A stretch of 64,000 bases of DNA, from the NCBI GenBank assembly GCA_947494205.1, contig CANLUH010000005.1:1-64000 (forward strand), given 5' to 3'. Shown piece after piece: positions 40,080-48,862 of the stretch. The translations under genes and the position numbers were made by a program. The notes beneath the pieces were generated by a model. The model did no database searches, was not told where the DNA came from, and saw only the letters and a list, made by a program, of their open reading frames with translations. Source of the stretch: an uncultured Flavobacteriaceae bacterium. Lineage in GTDB: Bacteria > Bacteroidota > Bacteroidia > Flavobacteriales > Flavobacteriaceae. Position 1 is the first letter of the stretch. The number at the start of each line of letters is the position of its first letter.

Positions 40080-40366
40080 ATGAAGCCTTTAATTAGAGCT
40101 AAAAATGTGCAAGTGATAAAACAATCTAAAATGTATAAAGCCGAGATAAGTTTAAAATTAGAAACACCTACCATTTTATAAAACTTTAATTTTTTACGGA
40201 CTCTAGTATCATTAATTAAAAACCAGAATAAGACCATTAAAAATAGCTTAGTTATAAGCGCAAGCATAATCTTGTGTCCCATTATGGTTAGCATAATAGT
40301 AACTAAAAAAGACCATAAAGCAATAGGTCGATAGTAATATAATATGGCGCGAAATCGGTTTAGCAT
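40076..40366 (-). CDS. small membrane protein with YYK-G-x-S-like motif
   Basis: 96 residues from the ATG at 40366 (MLNRFRAILYYY); an ATG at 40417 would add 17 residues and cannot be excluded. Two or three hydrophobic helices flank KLKFYKMVGVSNFKLISALYILDCFI. This matches the motif FYKNxGxSxxKLxxxxxxxDFxI that I recall from small Bacteroidota membrane proteins encoded beside an ABC ATPase. No ATPase is next to it here. Function unknown. Confidence 0.5.
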   Translation of the reverse strand: MLNRFRAILYYYRPIALWSFLVTIMLTIMGHKIMLALITKLFLMVLFWFLINDTRVRKKLKFYKMVGVSNFKLISALYILDCFITCTFLALIKGFI

Positions 40367-40449
40367 ATAGTATATAACGGAAAATAATAAAGAATATTTT
40401 TCGCATGAGCATAACATATTATAAATGCTTACATTTTGATAAATTATCG

Positions 40450-40457
40450 TACTTTTG
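40450..40457 (+). promoter_or_regulatory. -7 element of prfA
   Basis: TACTTTTG, 22 bases before the prfA start. No TTG at matching spacing was found. Confidence 0.5.
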
Positions 40458-40478
40458 TTTTTACAATTTTATATTTAG

Positions 40479-41555
40479 ATGTTAGAAAAATTACAAATAG
40501 TTAAACAACGTTTTGATGAGGTTAGTGATTTAATAATTCAACCAGATGTTATTACAGATCAAAAGCGATATGTTGAGCTAAATAGAGAGTACAAAGACTT
40601 ACGTATCCTTATGGATAAACGTAAAGATTATATAGAGTTTATCAATAATATAGAAGAAGCCGAAGAAATAATTGCCGATGGAAGTGATGCCGAAATGGTA
40701 GATATGGCTAAAATGCAATTAGAAGAAGCTAAAGAAGGTATTCCTAGATTAGAAGAAGAAATAAGAGTGCTCTTAATACCAAAAGACCCTGAAGATGCTA
40801 AGAATGCCGTAGTAGAATTACGTGCTGGAACAGGAGGAGATGAAGCTAGTATTTTTGCAGGAGATTTATTTAGAATGTACACTAAATACTGTGAAGGTAA
40901 AGGCTGGAAAGTTAGTACAGTAGATTATAGTGAAGGAACTAACGGCGGATTTAAAGAAATCCAATTTGAAGTTAGTGGAGAGGACGTGTACGGAACATTA
41001 AAATTTGAAGCAGGAGTACACCGTGTACAACGTGTACCGCAAACAGAAACGCAAGGACGTGTGCATACCAGTGCAGCAACAGTAATGGTGTTTCCAGAAG
41101 CAGAAGAGTTTGATGTAGAAATAAACCCTAAAGAAGTAAGAGTAGATTTTTTCTGTTCATCTGGACCTGGAGGACAATCTGTAAATACAACCTATTCAGC
41201 AGTACGTTTAACGCACATACCAACAGGATTAGTTGCACAATGTCAAGATCAGAAATCGCAACATAAAAATAAAGAAAAAGCCTTCAAGGTATTACGTTCT
41301 CGTTTATACGAATTAGAATTAGCTAAGAAAAATGCTGAAGATGCTGCAAAAAGAGGATCTATGGTAACATCTGGAGATCGTAGTGCGAAAATTAGAACTT
41401 ATAATTATCCGCAAGGACGTGTTACCGATCACAGAATTGGGTTAACACTTTACGATTTATCTAATATTATAAATGGAGACGTACAGAAAATTATAGATGA
41501 ATTAATGCTAGCTGAAAATACAGAAAAGCTAAAAGCAAATAATGATGTAATATAA
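40479..41555 (+). CDS. prfA: peptide chain release factor 1
   Basis: 358 residues, normal RF1 length. The GGQ peptidyl-hydrolysis motif lies at 231-233 in [20 protein letters not shown]. The codon-recognition P-x-T (P187-Q-T189) in [14 protein letters not shown] marks RF1 (UAA/UAG) rather than RF2 (SPF). It acts in the ribosomal A site. It ends with a strong terminator; pyrF, which I recall directly following it in related genomes, is displaced here by more than 6 kb. Confidence 0.97.
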   Translation: MLEKLQIVKQRFDEVSDLIIQPDVITDQKRYVELNREYKDLRILMDKRKDYIEFINNIEEAEEIIADGSDAEMVDMAKMQLEEAKEGIPRLEEEIRVLLIPKDPEDAKNAVVELRAGTGGDEASIFAGDLFRMYTKYCEGKGWKVSTVDYSEGTNGGFKEIQFEVSGEDVYGTLKFEAGVHRVQRVPQTETQGRVHTSAATVMVFPEAEEFDVEINPKEVRVDFFCSSGPGGQSVNTTYSAVRLTHIPTGLVAQCQDQKSQHKNKEKAFKVLRSRLYELELAKKNAEDAAKRGSMVTSGDRSAKIRTYNYPQGRVTDHRIGLTLYDLSNIINGDVQKIIDELMLAENTEKLKANNDVI

Positions 41556-41561
41556 AATATG

Positions 41562-41586
41562 AGCCTCTTTTTAAGAGGCTTTTTTA
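41562..41586 (+). terminator. terminator of prfA
   Basis: An 8-bp stem (AGCCTCTT / AAGAGGCT) with a 3-base loop, followed by six T residues. Confidence 0.9.
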
Positions 41587-41598
41587 TTAAAAAGAAAA

Positions 41599-41624
41599 GC
41601 TTGAGAATAATTAAATTCTCAAGC
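41599..41624 (-). terminator. terminator of the carrier-protein module
   Basis: A perfect 10-bp stem (GCTTGAGAAT / ATTCTCAAGC) with a 6-base loop. On the minus strand it is followed by TTTTCTTTTT. It ends the transcript of the outer-membrane barrel gene and faces the prfA terminator. Confidence 0.88.
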
Positions 41625-41645
41625 CCTTTCCACAAAAACAAATAA

Positions 41646-42386
41646 TTAAAAAGGAATAAAAGCAGACACTCTATAAAACTCATCAGATAGCCCCACATCT
41701 GTATTTAAGTTTCTGCCGGCAGAAATTCTAAAGGCGATACCTTTATCGAATTTCAATTTAATGGATCCTCCTAACCATTGATAAATTTGTAATTTATCAG
41801 AAGTACCTTCACTTCTAGTAATATCTAAAGTTTCATAGTACGCACCAATAACCACACGCTTTCCCGTTTTAATACCAGGAGCGAACCAGTTTAATATAAA
41901 ATCTCTAGTTTGTATATCATTATTATCTCTAATCGATTTATAATATTCTAAAAAACCTTCAATATCAAAAGTAGCATCGTTATAATTTACATAAAGACTG
42001 GGTATAAAACCTTCGCCTACTTTTGTTCCTGTATCATTAGATAGCCATTTACCAGAGGCAAATCCAATAGAAGGGTTTACGTACAGTTTGTTATCCAATA
42101 ATTTAAATCCTAGACCAGCAGCTACTTCAAATAAAAGGTCATTTCCATCCCCATTACCAAAGGCACCATTGGTCCAAAAAATGCTGTACATTGTAATATC
42201 AAAGTTTTTGTTGGTTTCAAAGTTTCCAAAGAAAATAGGAAAAAAACCTGCAGCAGTATTTTGTACTATTTTAGTAGCAAAAGTGGCTTTTTTCTCTTTT
42301 TCTTCTTTTTCAGTTTCTGTATCTTGACTATAAGCAAAGCTTACAGGAAGTATAAGTACTAATAGTATTATAATTAATTTTTTCAT
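41646..42386 (-). CDS. outer-membrane beta-barrel protein
   Basis: 246 residues with a signal peptide (ending FAYSQ), an acidic/basic linker (DTETEKEEKEKKA), and a barrel of about 10 to 12 strands ending in F (RVSAFIPF), as outer-membrane proteins do. It is not a TonB-dependent receptor: no plug and too short. It is the last gene of the carrier-protein module, 13 bases after the hydrolase. It may export the module's product or take up its substrate; this is inference from position. Confidence 0.75.
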   Translation of the reverse strand: MKKLIIILLVLILPVSFAYSQDTETEKEEKEKKATFATKIVQNTAAGFFPIFFGNFETNKNFDITMYSIFWTNGAFGNGDGNDLLFEVAAGLGFKLLDNKLYVNPSIGFASGKWLSNDTGTKVGEGFIPSLYVNYNDATFDIEGFLEYYKSIRDNNDIQTRDFILNWFAPGIKTGKRVVIGAYYETLDITRSEGTSDKLQIYQWLGGSIKLKFDKGIAFRISAGRNLNTDVGLSDEFYRVSAFIPF

Positions 42387-42399
42387 TGTAATGTATATT

Positions 42400-43290
42400 T
42401 TAATATTTAAAAAATTGATTTATTAATTTGGCAATAGTTTCATGAGCTTCTTCTAAATGCAGATGATGATTGCCATCTATCCAATGCGTAGTTGCTTTTT
42501 TAAAAAAGCTTAATCTAGAATGGAATAGATTGTTAGCAAAAAGACCTTGATTGCCTAGTATAAGAAGTGTGTCGCAATGTATATGCTTAATAAATTGTTG
42601 CGCTTGTATTTCTGTTATGTTATGAAACTTTGGTAACGCTATTTTAGGGTCATGAGACCAGCGGTAACCACCAGAGACTTCTATTAATCCACGATTAATT
42701 AGTGTCTGAGATGCATTATAAGAAATAGGACTAATAATGTTGTCCATTCTGTTTCTAATAGCTTCTTCCTTTGTTTTAAAGGTTGCAACGGTTTTAGATG
42801 AAAAACCATAGAGTTGAGTTTTCTTAGCCATTTTTAATTGTTGAAAAGCAGTTTTAAAATCGAAAACAATTTTATCTTCTTTAGAAACAAAAGGCGCACC
42901 TAGTCCATCTATAAAAACAAGTTGTTCTATACGATTAGGAAACGCTCCAGCAATTATAGAAGCAACTCCAGTACCTAAAGAATGAGCTAATATAGAGCAG
43001 GTTTTCCAGCCTAAAACATCCATGCAATTCAATACATCTGTGGCATAGTCCCATAAATAATAATTACCATTGTTTTCGCGATGGCTTGATAGGCCATGAC
43101 CAGCTAAATCTATAGCAACTATATGTATGTTATCATCTACTAAAGGCGCTACTTTGTCGAACGAATTAGCATTGTCTAACCAACCGTGAATAGCAAGAAC
43201 GGGTTTACCATTTGGGTCTCCCCAAGTTTTTGCCTTTATAGAAAACCCATTAATAGAGAGTTCTAATGTGTTAGAAATTAAAGTTTCCAT
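42400..43290 (-). CDS. alpha/beta hydrolase (Ser nucleophile)
   Basis: 296 residues, cytoplasmic. Oxyanion block LAIHGWLDNANSFDKVAP, AIDLAGHGLSSHR, the nucleophile elbow AHSLGTG with Ser, and the C-terminal His in IDGNHHLHLEE. It resembles serine-hydrolase-like (SERHL) and thioesterase-type hydrolases. In the module it could release a product from the carrier protein. Start is 2 bases after the ligase stop. Confidence 0.82.
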   Translation of the reverse strand: METLISNTLELSINGFSIKAKTWGDPNGKPVLAIHGWLDNANSFDKVAPLVDDNIHIVAIDLAGHGLSSHRENNGNYYLWDYATDVLNCMDVLGWKTCSILAHSLGTGVASIIAGAFPNRIEQLVFIDGLGAPFVSKEDKIVFDFKTAFQQLKMAKKTQLYGFSSKTVATFKTKEEAIRNRMDNIISPISYNASQTLINRGLIEVSGGYRWSHDPKIALPKFHNITEIQAQQFIKHIHCDTLLILGNQGLFANNLFHSRLSFFKKATTHWIDGNHHLHLEEAHETIAKLINQFFKY

Positions 43291-43292
43291 AA

Positions 43293-44873
43293 TTAAACTA
43301 ATGCTTTAGTGTTATTATTAATGCTTTCTAAAGCCATAGCTTTTAAAGCAATAACATTAAATTTTCCATTTGGGGTTTTTGGCATAGCTGGAATAATGGA
43401 AATATATTCGGGAACTTTATAAGTTTCAAGTTCTTTTTTACACTCAAGAATAATAGAAGTTTCATCGCTATTTTCGCCTTCCTTTAAAACAATAAAAGCA
43501 AACAAAGCTTCTCCATAATCTTTATGTGGTACTCCTGTAATAACAACAGCGTTAACCTCTGGAAGTGTGCCAATGAAATCTTCAACTTCTTTTGGGCTTA
43601 CTTTAATGCCTCTGGAATTAATCATGTGATCCATACGCCCTTTAAAATAAAGATAGCCGTCTTCGTCTAAAGAGCAATAATCTCCAGTATATAACACTTG
43701 CTCTCCAGGATGTGTACCCGGTTTTAATTTTTCTGCTGTTTTTTTAGGTTTATTCCAATAGCCTTTCATAACAGTTGCACCTCTAATTACCAATTGTCCT
43801 ATTTGGTGAGGTGTTGTTATTTTATTATCGTTGTCATCAACAAGCCATAGCTCTGTATTAGGTATGGCAATACCAACGCAATCTATTTTAGTATCAATTT
43901 CTTTGGGCGGCAAGTAAGTACAACGTTTACATTCTGTAAGCCCATACATTGAAAAAATTGCTGTATTTGGAAATAGCGTTTTTATCATTTCAATGTTGGT
44001 TCGTGTTAAAGCAGCCCCAGTATTGGTAACAGCTCTAATGCTAGATAAATCGAAGTTTTTAATTTTGTTTTGCTCATGTAAAAGCATAATCATGGTTGGA
44101 ACTCCCGGTAAAATTGTTGCCTTTTCGGTGGCTATTTTCTTCAAAAGAAAAATTGGCCATGTAAACTCTTTTTCTAATAATAAAGTAGCACCTACAGAAA
44201 TACTCATTATCATTTGGTATAACCCATAATCGAACGATAGGGGAAGTGCGCAAAGTACCTTGTCTCTATCATTATAACCTAAATAAGTGTTTAATGAGTG
44301 CGTTGCAGCAAGCATACTGTCATGTGTGTGCATAACACCTTTAGGCTCTCCAGTAGATCCCGAAGTATATATTATGGCTGCAAGATCTATACTTATACTT
44401 CCAGAAGATGTTAGGGTATTTGAGTTGCGAGTTAAAGCAGTCTCGAAAGGGTCTATCCAAGTTTCTGTTAATAATACCGACGGGTTAGGGATTAGTATTT
44501 TCTTTAATTGTTGAGCTTGTAACATGTCTTTGTTTTTCAAAGCAATGATTTCGTTTGTAATTAAAACAGAAGCGCCAGAATCTTTTAAAATGTAATCTAT
44601 TTTATTGGCTTTCATTTCTGTTCCTACAGGAATTACAATAGCTCCTATTTTTAAAATAGCCCAGAAAGAGACAATAGTTTCAATGGTATTGCCTAGTATA
44701 ATAACAATACGGTCACCTCGTTGTATACCGTTGGTTTGAAAGTATGTTGCGAGCCTATTTGATTGCTGTTCTATTGCTTTAAACGAATAGTTTTTATTAG
44801 AAAAACTAACTGCAATTTTATCGGGGTATTTACTAACACTTTGGGTTAGCAATTGTTGCATTTGAGTTATCAT
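43293..44873 (-). CDS. AMP-dependent acyl/amino-acid ligase
   Basis: 526 residues of the ANL (adenylate-forming) superfamily. Core motifs: AAIIYTSGSTGEPKGVMHTH (A3), MYGLTECKRCTYLPP (A5), LYTGDYCSLDEDGYLYFKGRMD (A7-A8), and the C-terminal lysine in PKTPNGKFN (A10). Such enzymes activate a carboxylate as AMP ester and load it on CoA or on a carrier protein. The neighbouring carrier-protein gene makes the latter likely. The substrate cannot be read by eye. Confidence 0.88.
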   Translation of the reverse strand: MITQMQQLLTQSVSKYPDKIAVSFSNKNYSFKAIEQQSNRLATYFQTNGIQRGDRIVIILGNTIETIVSFWAILKIGAIVIPVGTEMKANKIDYILKDSGASVLITNEIIALKNKDMLQAQQLKKILIPNPSVLLTETWIDPFETALTRNSNTLTSSGSISIDLAAIIYTSGSTGEPKGVMHTHDSMLAATHSLNTYLGYNDRDKVLCALPLSFDYGLYQMIMSISVGATLLLEKEFTWPIFLLKKIATEKATILPGVPTMIMLLHEQNKIKNFDLSSIRAVTNTGAALTRTNIEMIKTLFPNTAIFSMYGLTECKRCTYLPPKEIDTKIDCVGIAIPNTELWLVDDNDNKITTPHQIGQLVIRGATVMKGYWNKPKKTAEKLKPGTHPGEQVLYTGDYCSLDEDGYLYFKGRMDHMINSRGIKVSPKEVEDFIGTLPEVNAVVITGVPHKDYGEALFAFIVLKEGENSDETSIILECKKELETYKVPEYISIIPAMPKTPNGKFNVIALKAMALESINNNTKALV

Positions 44874-45099
44874 TATTATTTGTTTTTTAATTTCGGTTTA
44901 GACAATAGATTTCTAGACTACATAGAAATGAGTGCTTTTCTGTATGTTGAAAATATCTAGTAGTTATTGTAGAGTTTTATTTAAAAACGTTAGAAACCTA
45001 TTACATAAACTAAAGTTGTTTTTGTTAAATGAATATTTAAGAGTGGCTTGTTAAATTCATAAAACATTTAACAAGCGCACTCATGTGTTTAGATAATAA
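44874..45099. other. gap between ligase and carrier-protein genes
   Basis: 226 bases without an ORF, the only long gap within the module. It contains the hairpin at 45041-45082. A second promoter for the ligase-hydrolase-barrel part could lie here; no clear consensus was found. Confidence 0.5.
45041..45082 (-). terminator. long hairpin after the carrier-protein gene
   Basis: An 11-bp perfect stem (GCTTGTTAAAT / ATTTAACAAGC) extended by GAGTG/CACTC with one bulge, 18 bases past the carrier-protein stop on the minus strand. No T run follows it, so it is a partial terminator or RNA-processing site that would raise decarboxylase and carrier levels over those of the downstream genes. Confidence 0.55.
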
Positions 45100-45360
45100 T
45101 TATGTTAACTGTTTAATTTCAGATTGCACATAATTATAAATTGTTTGTAATGTATTAAAGTGTTTAGCTTCAATAGTATCGGCATTCACTTCAAACCCAT
45201 TAATATTGTCTTCCAAGTATGTTAAAAAAAACATAGAGGATAATGAGTCGATTCCTAAATCATTTTTTAAGTGAGATTCTAAACTAATAGTATCTCTGTT
45301 TAGATTAGGAATACTATCCATTAATCCATCTTTTATAACATTTAAAATTATTGTTTCCAT
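45100..45360 (-). CDS. acyl carrier protein (phosphopantetheine type)
   Basis: 86 residues, acidic helical carrier fold. The phosphopantetheine attachment serine is Ser39 in LKNDLGIDSLSSMFFL (D-S-L). It is not the fatty-acid ACP, which has a different sequence and chromosomal place. Its gene is 7 bases after the PLP decarboxylase, strongly implying that the decarboxylase acts on a carrier-bound amino acid or that both serve one pathway. Confidence 0.88.
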   Translation of the reverse strand: METIILNVIKDGLMDSIPNLNRDTISLESHLKNDLGIDSLSSMFFLTYLEDNINGFEVNADTIEAKHFNTLQTIYNYVQSEIKQLT

Positions 45361-45367
45361 AGTGTAA

Positions 45368-46645
45368 TTAATTTAAAATTGGTTTTGGGGCTTTAAAGTC
45401 TACGAGTATTTGCATGTCCATAATATCCTTAGCAGTATCTTTTCTACGTATTAAATGCGTTTCTCCTTTATAGAGTAATACTTCGGAAGGATATCCATGA
45501 CTATGAAAAAGACCAGGAGAAGACGTTGGGCCATAGGCACCAGAAGATTCTACAATTAAAATATCTGAAACTTTTACTTCTTTAAGCTTAATATTTCTAC
45601 CTATAATATCATCTGGACTGCATAAAGGACCTGCTACTTGATATTCCTTTTCTGTAGCATGTTTTGAAGCTGTTAGGTTTAACATTGGGAAGTTACGTTT
45701 TACTACACGCCCAGAACCTGCAGCTGCCGAATGGCAGTTTGTGCCACCATCTGTAACCACAAAAGTTTTGTCATGATTTATTTTAATATTGTTGACTTCT
45801 ACAGCCATTCGTCCAGCTGTACCAATTATAAAACGACCAGATTCCATAATAATTCGCGTCTCTGGAAACTCTTCATGGAAAGCATTACAAAGCGGTTGCA
45901 TTAAATTAGCAAACTCATTAATATCTAATGCGGTTTGATTTTGAAAGTATGGAATACCCATACCGCCGCCAACATCTACCATAGTAAATTGAGCGTTGTA
46001 ACGTGTGCTAATAGTTCTAAATAATCCCAAAATATATTTTGTGTTTTCATATACAGATTTAGCATCAAGTATGCTTGTGCCATTATAGACATGAATGCCT
46101 CTAATATTAATATGTGGGACCTTTAAATAAGAGCCAAAATTTTCAATAGCATGTTTTTCGTCTATACCAAATTGTGTAGGTCTGCCTCCCATTTTCCACG
46201 GAGAACCTTCTGCAGAAAAATCTGGATTTATACGTATAGCTACATTAACTGTAGTGCCAGCTTCTTCCGCAAATTTAGAAACACGAGATAGCTCGTTTTC
46301 CGACTCTATAACAATAGCAAAAATGTTAAGTTCTATAGCTCTTTTTAGCTCGTAGTCTTTTTTGCAAGGCCCTAAATAAATAATGTCTTGTGGGGTAGAA
46401 CCTGCTTTTAAAGCTATTTCCATTTCTGTTACAGAGCAAACTTCTGTACAAGCGCCTTTAGATCGTAATAATTTTACTAAAGACATATTAGGGTTTACCT
46501 TTAAAGCATAGAAAACATCTACGCAGCTTGGTAAAGCATTTTTTAATTTATGATAGTTACTTACGAGTTCTTCTCCATCATAAATGTATGCAGGAGTGCC
46601 ATATTTTCTGGCAGCTGCAACTATATTTGAATGTTTTGTATTCAT
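45368..46645 (-). CDS. PLP-dependent decarboxylase, type III (DapDC/BtrK-like)
   Basis: 425 residues with the alanine-racemase-like barrel of the diaminopimelate/ornithine decarboxylase fold. The PLP lysine is K49 in DVFYALKVNPN; glycine-rich phosphate binding appears in VDVGGGMGIPY, and the second-site cysteine in AGPLCSPDDIIG. It is not lysA by context. The same trio of decarboxylase, carrier protein and ligase is found in the butirosin pathway (BtrK/BtrI/BtrJ) and in exosortase-A-associated clusters, which suggests decarboxylation of an amino acid held on the carrier. Confidence 0.82.
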   Translation of the reverse strand: MNTKHSNIVAAARKYGTPAYIYDGEELVSNYHKLKNALPSCVDVFYALKVNPNMSLVKLLRSKGACTEVCSVTEMEIALKAGSTPQDIIYLGPCKKDYELKRAIELNIFAIVIESENELSRVSKFAEEAGTTVNVAIRINPDFSAEGSPWKMGGRPTQFGIDEKHAIENFGSYLKVPHINIRGIHVYNGTSILDAKSVYENTKYILGLFRTISTRYNAQFTMVDVGGGMGIPYFQNQTALDINEFANLMQPLCNAFHEEFPETRIIMESGRFIIGTAGRMAVEVNNIKINHDKTFVVTDGGTNCHSAAAGSGRVVKRNFPMLNLTASKHATEKEYQVAGPLCSPDDIIGRNIKLKEVKVSDILIVESSGAYGPTSSPGLFHSHGYPSEVLLYKGETHLIRRKDTAKDIMDMQILVDFKAPKPILN

Positions 46646-46814
46646 ATTGTTTTTTTATGCCAGTTAAGGGAATTAATATTAAATGCATCTGTTTTTTTGT
46701 TTAAAAAAAAGCATAGGTATGGCTATACTTCGTTTGTAAAACAAAGCACAATGTTTATTTAATAGCTAATATTTTAGCTTAAAACTGGCGTGTTATCTAT
46801 TATATTAAGTCTTT
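46646..46814. promoter_or_regulatory. upstream region of the carrier-protein module
   Basis: A 7-bp inverted repeat (GCCAGTT near 46653, AACTGGC near 46784) frames most of this gap, with an internal AGCT-N8-AGCT. It should hold the promoter of the decarboxylase operon; no full TTG/TAnnTTTG pair was found. Confidence 0.35.
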
Positions 46815-47354
46815 TTATTTATCAGAATTAAACATGTCGTACTCAATAAGCCAGTTATTGCCTTCTTTTTTCCAAAGAATAACATAAGAGCCTTCGAATA
46901 TGTGTTCGGTTTTAGAATTTACATAGCCAAGCATATGGCAGCGTTGAAATGCAACATCTAGATCTCCAAAAAATTCTAATTCATCCTGAAAGAATTCAAC
47001 TCTATCTACACCTTTTACGCTTTCGGAAAATTCGTTTTCAATTTCCGTTCTGCCTAATCTAGGCTTCTTTCCTGGTTTCATAAATACAGCACCTTTAGTG
47101 GTGTATTCTTCAGAAATGCCTTTAGCATCTTTGTTTTTCCATTTGGTTTCAAAACGCCTGTCTGCAATATCTATAAGCTTTGCATTTTTTATTAATTCTT
47201 TTTCAGATACAGTTTTAGAACCATAATAGCTTACTATAGAGTTTTTGTATACAACCTCTATAGTTTGGTTTGTTGATACTGTTTTAAATGAGTAAAATAC
47301 TGTTAATGTTATAGCGACAGCTAAAAGAGCTGCTCTTTTTATAAAAGTTTTCAT
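46815..47354 (-). CDS. secreted NTF2-like protein (DUF4440/SgcJ-like)
   Basis: 179 residues with a signal or anchor helix (about 7-24) and an NTF2-like domain from about 55: IDIADRRFETKWKNKDAKGISEEYTTKGAVFMKPGK and the terminal strand YVILWKKEGNNWLIEYDMFNSDK. It is exported or membrane-tethered. Probably its own transcription unit, preceded by a strong nested palindrome (47471-47547). Role unknown; proximity to the carrier-protein module may be chance. Confidence 0.75.
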   Translation of the reverse strand: MKTFIKRAALLAVAITLTVFYSFKTVSTNQTIEVVYKNSIVSYYGSKTVSEKELIKNAKLIDIADRRFETKWKNKDAKGISEEYTTKGAVFMKPGKKPRLGRTEIENEFSESVKGVDRVEFFQDELEFFGDLDVAFQRCHMLGYVNSKTEHIFEGSYVILWKKEGNNWLIEYDMFNSDK

Positions 47355-47470
47355 TGTTTTTATGTTTTAAATTAATGTTTAATCAACGACAGGAACCTTA
47401 AAAAAGGAGATATGATTGTATTTAGCGTAAATACAACTATAAATAATATTGATGTCGTTATAAATAATAA

Positions 47471-47547
47471 GGAAGTCCCCTATAGTTAGGGATAGAGATA
47501 TAATTGTATGTTGTACGACATACAATTAATTGGTTAGAGGGATTTCC
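47471..47547. promoter_or_regulatory. nested palindromes upstream of the DUF4440 gene
   Basis: Outer arms GGAAGTCCC / GGGATTTCC (8 of 9 pairs plus one G-U). Inside, TAATTGTATGT-N6-ACATACAATTA (47501-47528) is a perfect 11-bp-arm palindrome. A CCCTA-TAGT-TAGGG element overlaps the left outer arm (about 47478-47491), similar to the CCCCTA/TAGGGG palindrome between the glutamine synthetase genes. Likely one or more regulator sites. Confidence 0.55.
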
Positions 47548-47959
47548 AATTTTAGTACTAATAAAATCAAAATATTACATATTACTCTGAGTAGCTAAAA
47601 CAGATAATACAAATATGTTGAAGTGTAAGATTGCTTATTCAGTTGTTCGAAAAATGTGTCTAGCTCACATTTAAAGTTTTATCTAGAAAAACTTAAACAG
47701 CTTTATCTGCAATATTACGAGACCAAATTTACAGAACCCACTTTGTTTTTAATCGTTTAATATTGCGTTTTATCGAATAGATTGAGCATGCACTTTTTTA
47801 TTTAATAGAATGTTAGTTATCTGACAATTAGTAAGTTTTAACATAAAAATAATATTAATATCTACTATTAGAAATAAATAGCTTTAGAGTTCTTTAATTA
47901 AAAAAAAATGTTTCGTACTTAAGAAGTATATTATAATATGATACCTTATTTAATACTAG

Positions 47960-47967
47960 TATATTTG
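47960..47967 (+). promoter_or_regulatory. -7 element of pyrF
   Basis: TATATTTG, 46 bases before the pyrF start. No TTG at the consensus spacing. Confidence 0.5.
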
Positions 47968-48012
47968 TTTCGATAAATTTTAGTAACAGAATCATTTTAT
48001 AGAAGTGCTAAC

Positions 48013-48834
48013 ATGAATACTGCAGATTTAGTTAATCAAATTCAAAAAAAGAAATCTTTCCTTTGTATTGGATTAGATGTCGATTTAAACAAAATACCAG
48101 AACACCTTTTAAAAGAAGACGATCCAATATTTGCATTTAACAAAGCAATTATAGATGCTACACACCATTTATGTGTAGGCTATAAGCCAAATACAGCTTT
48201 TTATGAAGCTTATGGTATAAAAGGATGGCAAGCCTTAGAGAAAACTATTAAGTATCTTAATGAGGTTTATCCAGAGCAATTTACAATAGCCGATGCTAAA
48301 CGTGGAGATATAGGTAACACCAGTACAATGTATGCTAAAGCTTTTTTCGAGGATTTAGAATTCGATAGTGTTACAGTAGCACCATACATGGGGCAAGATT
48401 CCGTAGAACCCTTTTTAGCGTTTAAAGATAAGCATACTATTATGTTGGCGCTTACTTCTAATAAGGGAGCTTTCGATTTTCAAACCAAAACTATTGAAGG
48501 GAAAGAAGAAGTATATAAACAGGTTTTAGAAACCTCAAAAACATGGCAAAATGCCGAAAATCTAATGTATGTTGTAGGTGCAACTAAAGCAGAATATTTT
48601 AAAGATATACGAGAGATTATTCCAGAAGCCTTTTTATTAGTGCCTGGAGTAGGAGCTCAAGGCGGTAATTTGCAAGATGTTTGTAAATATGGAATGACTA
48701 AAAATGTAGGTCTGTTAATAAATTCTTCTCGCGGTATTATTTATGCTTCAAATGGAACTGATTTTGCTGAAGCTGCTGCAGAGAAAGCGAAAAATCTACA
48801 AGAACAAATGGCGCTTATTTTAAAAACAGATTAA
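48013..48834 (+). CDS. pyrF: orotidine 5'-phosphate decarboxylase
   Basis: 273 residues, the longer type-2 OMP decarboxylase. Motifs: [14 protein letters not shown] at the N-terminus, the catalytic block [14 protein letters not shown] (D-x-K-x-x-D), [11 protein letters not shown] near the end. It makes UMP in pyrimidine synthesis. In relatives I recall it next to prfA; here the carrier-protein module lies between them. Followed after 28 bases by the metal-receptor-like gene. Confidence 0.95.
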   Translation: MNTADLVNQIQKKKSFLCIGLDVDLNKIPEHLLKEDDPIFAFNKAIIDATHHLCVGYKPNTAFYEAYGIKGWQALEKTIKYLNEVYPEQFTIADAKRGDIGNTSTMYAKAFFEDLEFDSVTVAPYMGQDSVEPFLAFKDKHTIMLALTSNKGAFDFQTKTIEGKEEVYKQVLETSKTWQNAENLMYVVGATKAEYFKDIREIIPEAFLLVPGVGAQGGNLQDVCKYGMTKNVGLLINSSRGIIYASNGTDFAEAAAEKAKNLQEQMALILKTD

Positions 48835-48862
48835 TAGATAAAGTGACAATCCCAATTTATTA

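Larger units (their letters stand above)
47355..48012. other. 658-base region without genes
   Basis: No ORF that I can support. The left part carries the nested palindrome at 47471-47547; the right end has the pyrF -7 element (TATATTTG, 47960-47967). The rest (47560-47930) is AT-rich with no clear structure. It may mark the edge of the inserted module. Confidence 0.55.

Noticed and set aside
41646-46645. Exosortase/PEP-CTERM-associated cluster
   Set aside because: Decarboxylase, carrier protein, ligase and hydrolase do resemble that set, but no exosortase or PEP-CTERM gene is in the window.
45368-46645. lysA (diaminopimelate decarboxylase)
   Set aside because: Same fold, but the neighbours are a carrier protein and ligase rather than lysine-pathway genes, and motif spacing is nearer to the BtrK group by eye.
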